A stretch of 21,728 nucleotides of DNA from an uncultured Desulfobacterales bacterium. Its GTDB lineage: Bacteria; Desulfobacterota; Desulfobacteria; Desulfobacterales; JAFDCJ01. Location: the NCBI GenBank assembly GCA_945787595.1, contig CALZJV010000082.1, positions 1 to 21,728 on the forward strand. The letters are read 5' to 3'. The notes below the pieces were generated by a model that saw only the letters and a program-made list of their open reading frames with translations, was not told the origin of the DNA and did not search any database. Both the position numbers and the translations under genes were made by a program. How positions within the stretch are numbered: the first letter of the stretch is position 1; every line of letters starts with the position of its first letter. This document shows, piece after piece, positions 21,412 to 21,728 of the stretch.

Positions 21412-21728
21412 ATGCAAATTAATACTGTTGAAATCGAGGACACTTTCGCGGAAGCTTTCAAAATGTGGGGAAGTCGGCTGATTATAACCGCTCTCAATGA
21501 GCGCTGGGCCATGACCGCTGCTCGGGTAGCGACGGGTTTTGCTACATCCATCATCGGTTGTGGCTGTGAGGCAGGCATCGGCGGCTTATTGTCCTGCGAC
21601 CAGACTCCGGACGGCCGGCCAGGCGTCCTCGTACTATTCTTTACCATGTCAAAAGGAGACATGGAAAAGCATCTTATGTTGCGTTTGGGGCAATGTGTCA
21701 TGACCTCCCCCACTTCGGCATGCTACAA
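21412..21728 (+). CDS. ftr: Formylmethanofuran:H4MPT formyltransferase (Ftr/FhcD), 5' part
   Basis: The gene is open to the right edge (105 codons plus two bases). MQINTVEIEDTFAEAFKMWG is the diagnostic Ftr N-terminus, followed by ERWAMTAARVATGFATSIIG, QTPDGRPGVLVLFF and RLGQCVMTSPTSACY. Ftr moves the formyl group between formylmethanofuran and N5 of H4MPT; in bacteria it is the FhcD subunit of the formyltransferase/hydrolase complex. GGAGGAG (21391-21397) lies 14 bases before the ATG, a longer spacing than usual, but the conserved N-terminus fixes the start. It follows the DUF1464 gene by 43 bases, in the same operon direction. Confidence 0.92.
   Translation, partial: MQINTVEIEDTFAEAFKMWGSRLIITALNERWAMTAARVATGFATSIIGCGCEAGIGGLLSCDQTPDGRPGVLVLFFTMSKGDMEKHLMLRLGQCVMTSPTSACY

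Noticed and set aside
1..21728. CRISPR array, tRNA or rRNA genes
   Set aside because: No regularly spaced direct repeats and no cloverleaf or rRNA-like sequence was found on either strand by eye.

Overview
The window looks like part of a bacterial chromosome, probably from an uncultured anaerobe; Desulfobacterota would fit, but that is an impression and not something the sequence proves. Bacterial marks are strong Shine-Dalgarno sites, a FabH fragment, an IS1595-type transposase relic, a TTGACA promoter and intrinsic terminators. Against this background sits a large block of archaeal-type C1 genes for tetrahydromethanopterin (H4MPT) and methanofuran chemistry.

Layout. Positions 1-2836 are a gene graveyard: the first codons of a leftward gene at the left edge, a long imperfect palindrome (251-333), a TauE/SafE permease whose 5' end is damaged, a histidine-kinase C-terminal scrap, an unidentified frame interrupted by TAG, and the C-terminal half of FabH. 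Positions 2825-5427 run leftward: an intact sodium/solute symporter, a terminator, a small gene with an in-frame TAG, an acetyltransferase-like scrap and a DUF190 gene. Positions 5728-6431 hold a promoter, structured RNA and terminator unit and the internally deleted IS1595 relic.

From 6615 to the right edge everything reads rightward. First come a DUF2193 gene (a family I know from methanogens) and an AqpM-type aquaporin, which is flanked by two related hairpins. Then comes an AT-richer trio: an iron-sulfur flavoprotein, the flavoprotein AfpA/DmrB and RFA-P synthase MptG. From 11800 a GC-richer, tightly overlapping operon follows: methylene-H4MPT dehydrogenase (mtdB), an ATP-grasp ligase, formylmethanofuran dehydrogenase subunits D, B and A, a folK fragment, GTP cyclohydrolase MptA/FolE2, a PTPS-family enzyme, a dihydropteroate-synthase-like protein, a DUF1464 protein and the start of formyltransferase ftr.

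How the genes work together (inference from families). MptA/FolE2, the PTPS homologue and FolK would build the pterin diphosphate. MptG makes the ribosyl-aniline half. The DHPS-like protein would join them, and AfpA (fed by the iron-sulfur flavoprotein) could reduce dihydromethanopterin. MtdB, Ftr and the Fwd/Fhc subunits then carry C1 units between methylene and formyl/CO2 levels. Genes for Fae, Mch and the C subunit are not in the window.

Main points of interest: (i) the B subunit keeps the Fe-S cysteines and the metal-ligand cysteine and is paired with a D subunit, as in archaeal redox-active Fwd/Fmd and unlike the hydrolytic Fhc of methylotrophs; (ii) that B gene and an ancestral FolK-MptA fusion each carry a small out-of-frame internal deletion; (iii) the PTPS homologue has the CExxHGH motif of the bifunctional I/III class; (iv) DUF2193 and AqpM sit beside the cluster; (v) there is an unidentified terminated RNA at about 5763-5870.
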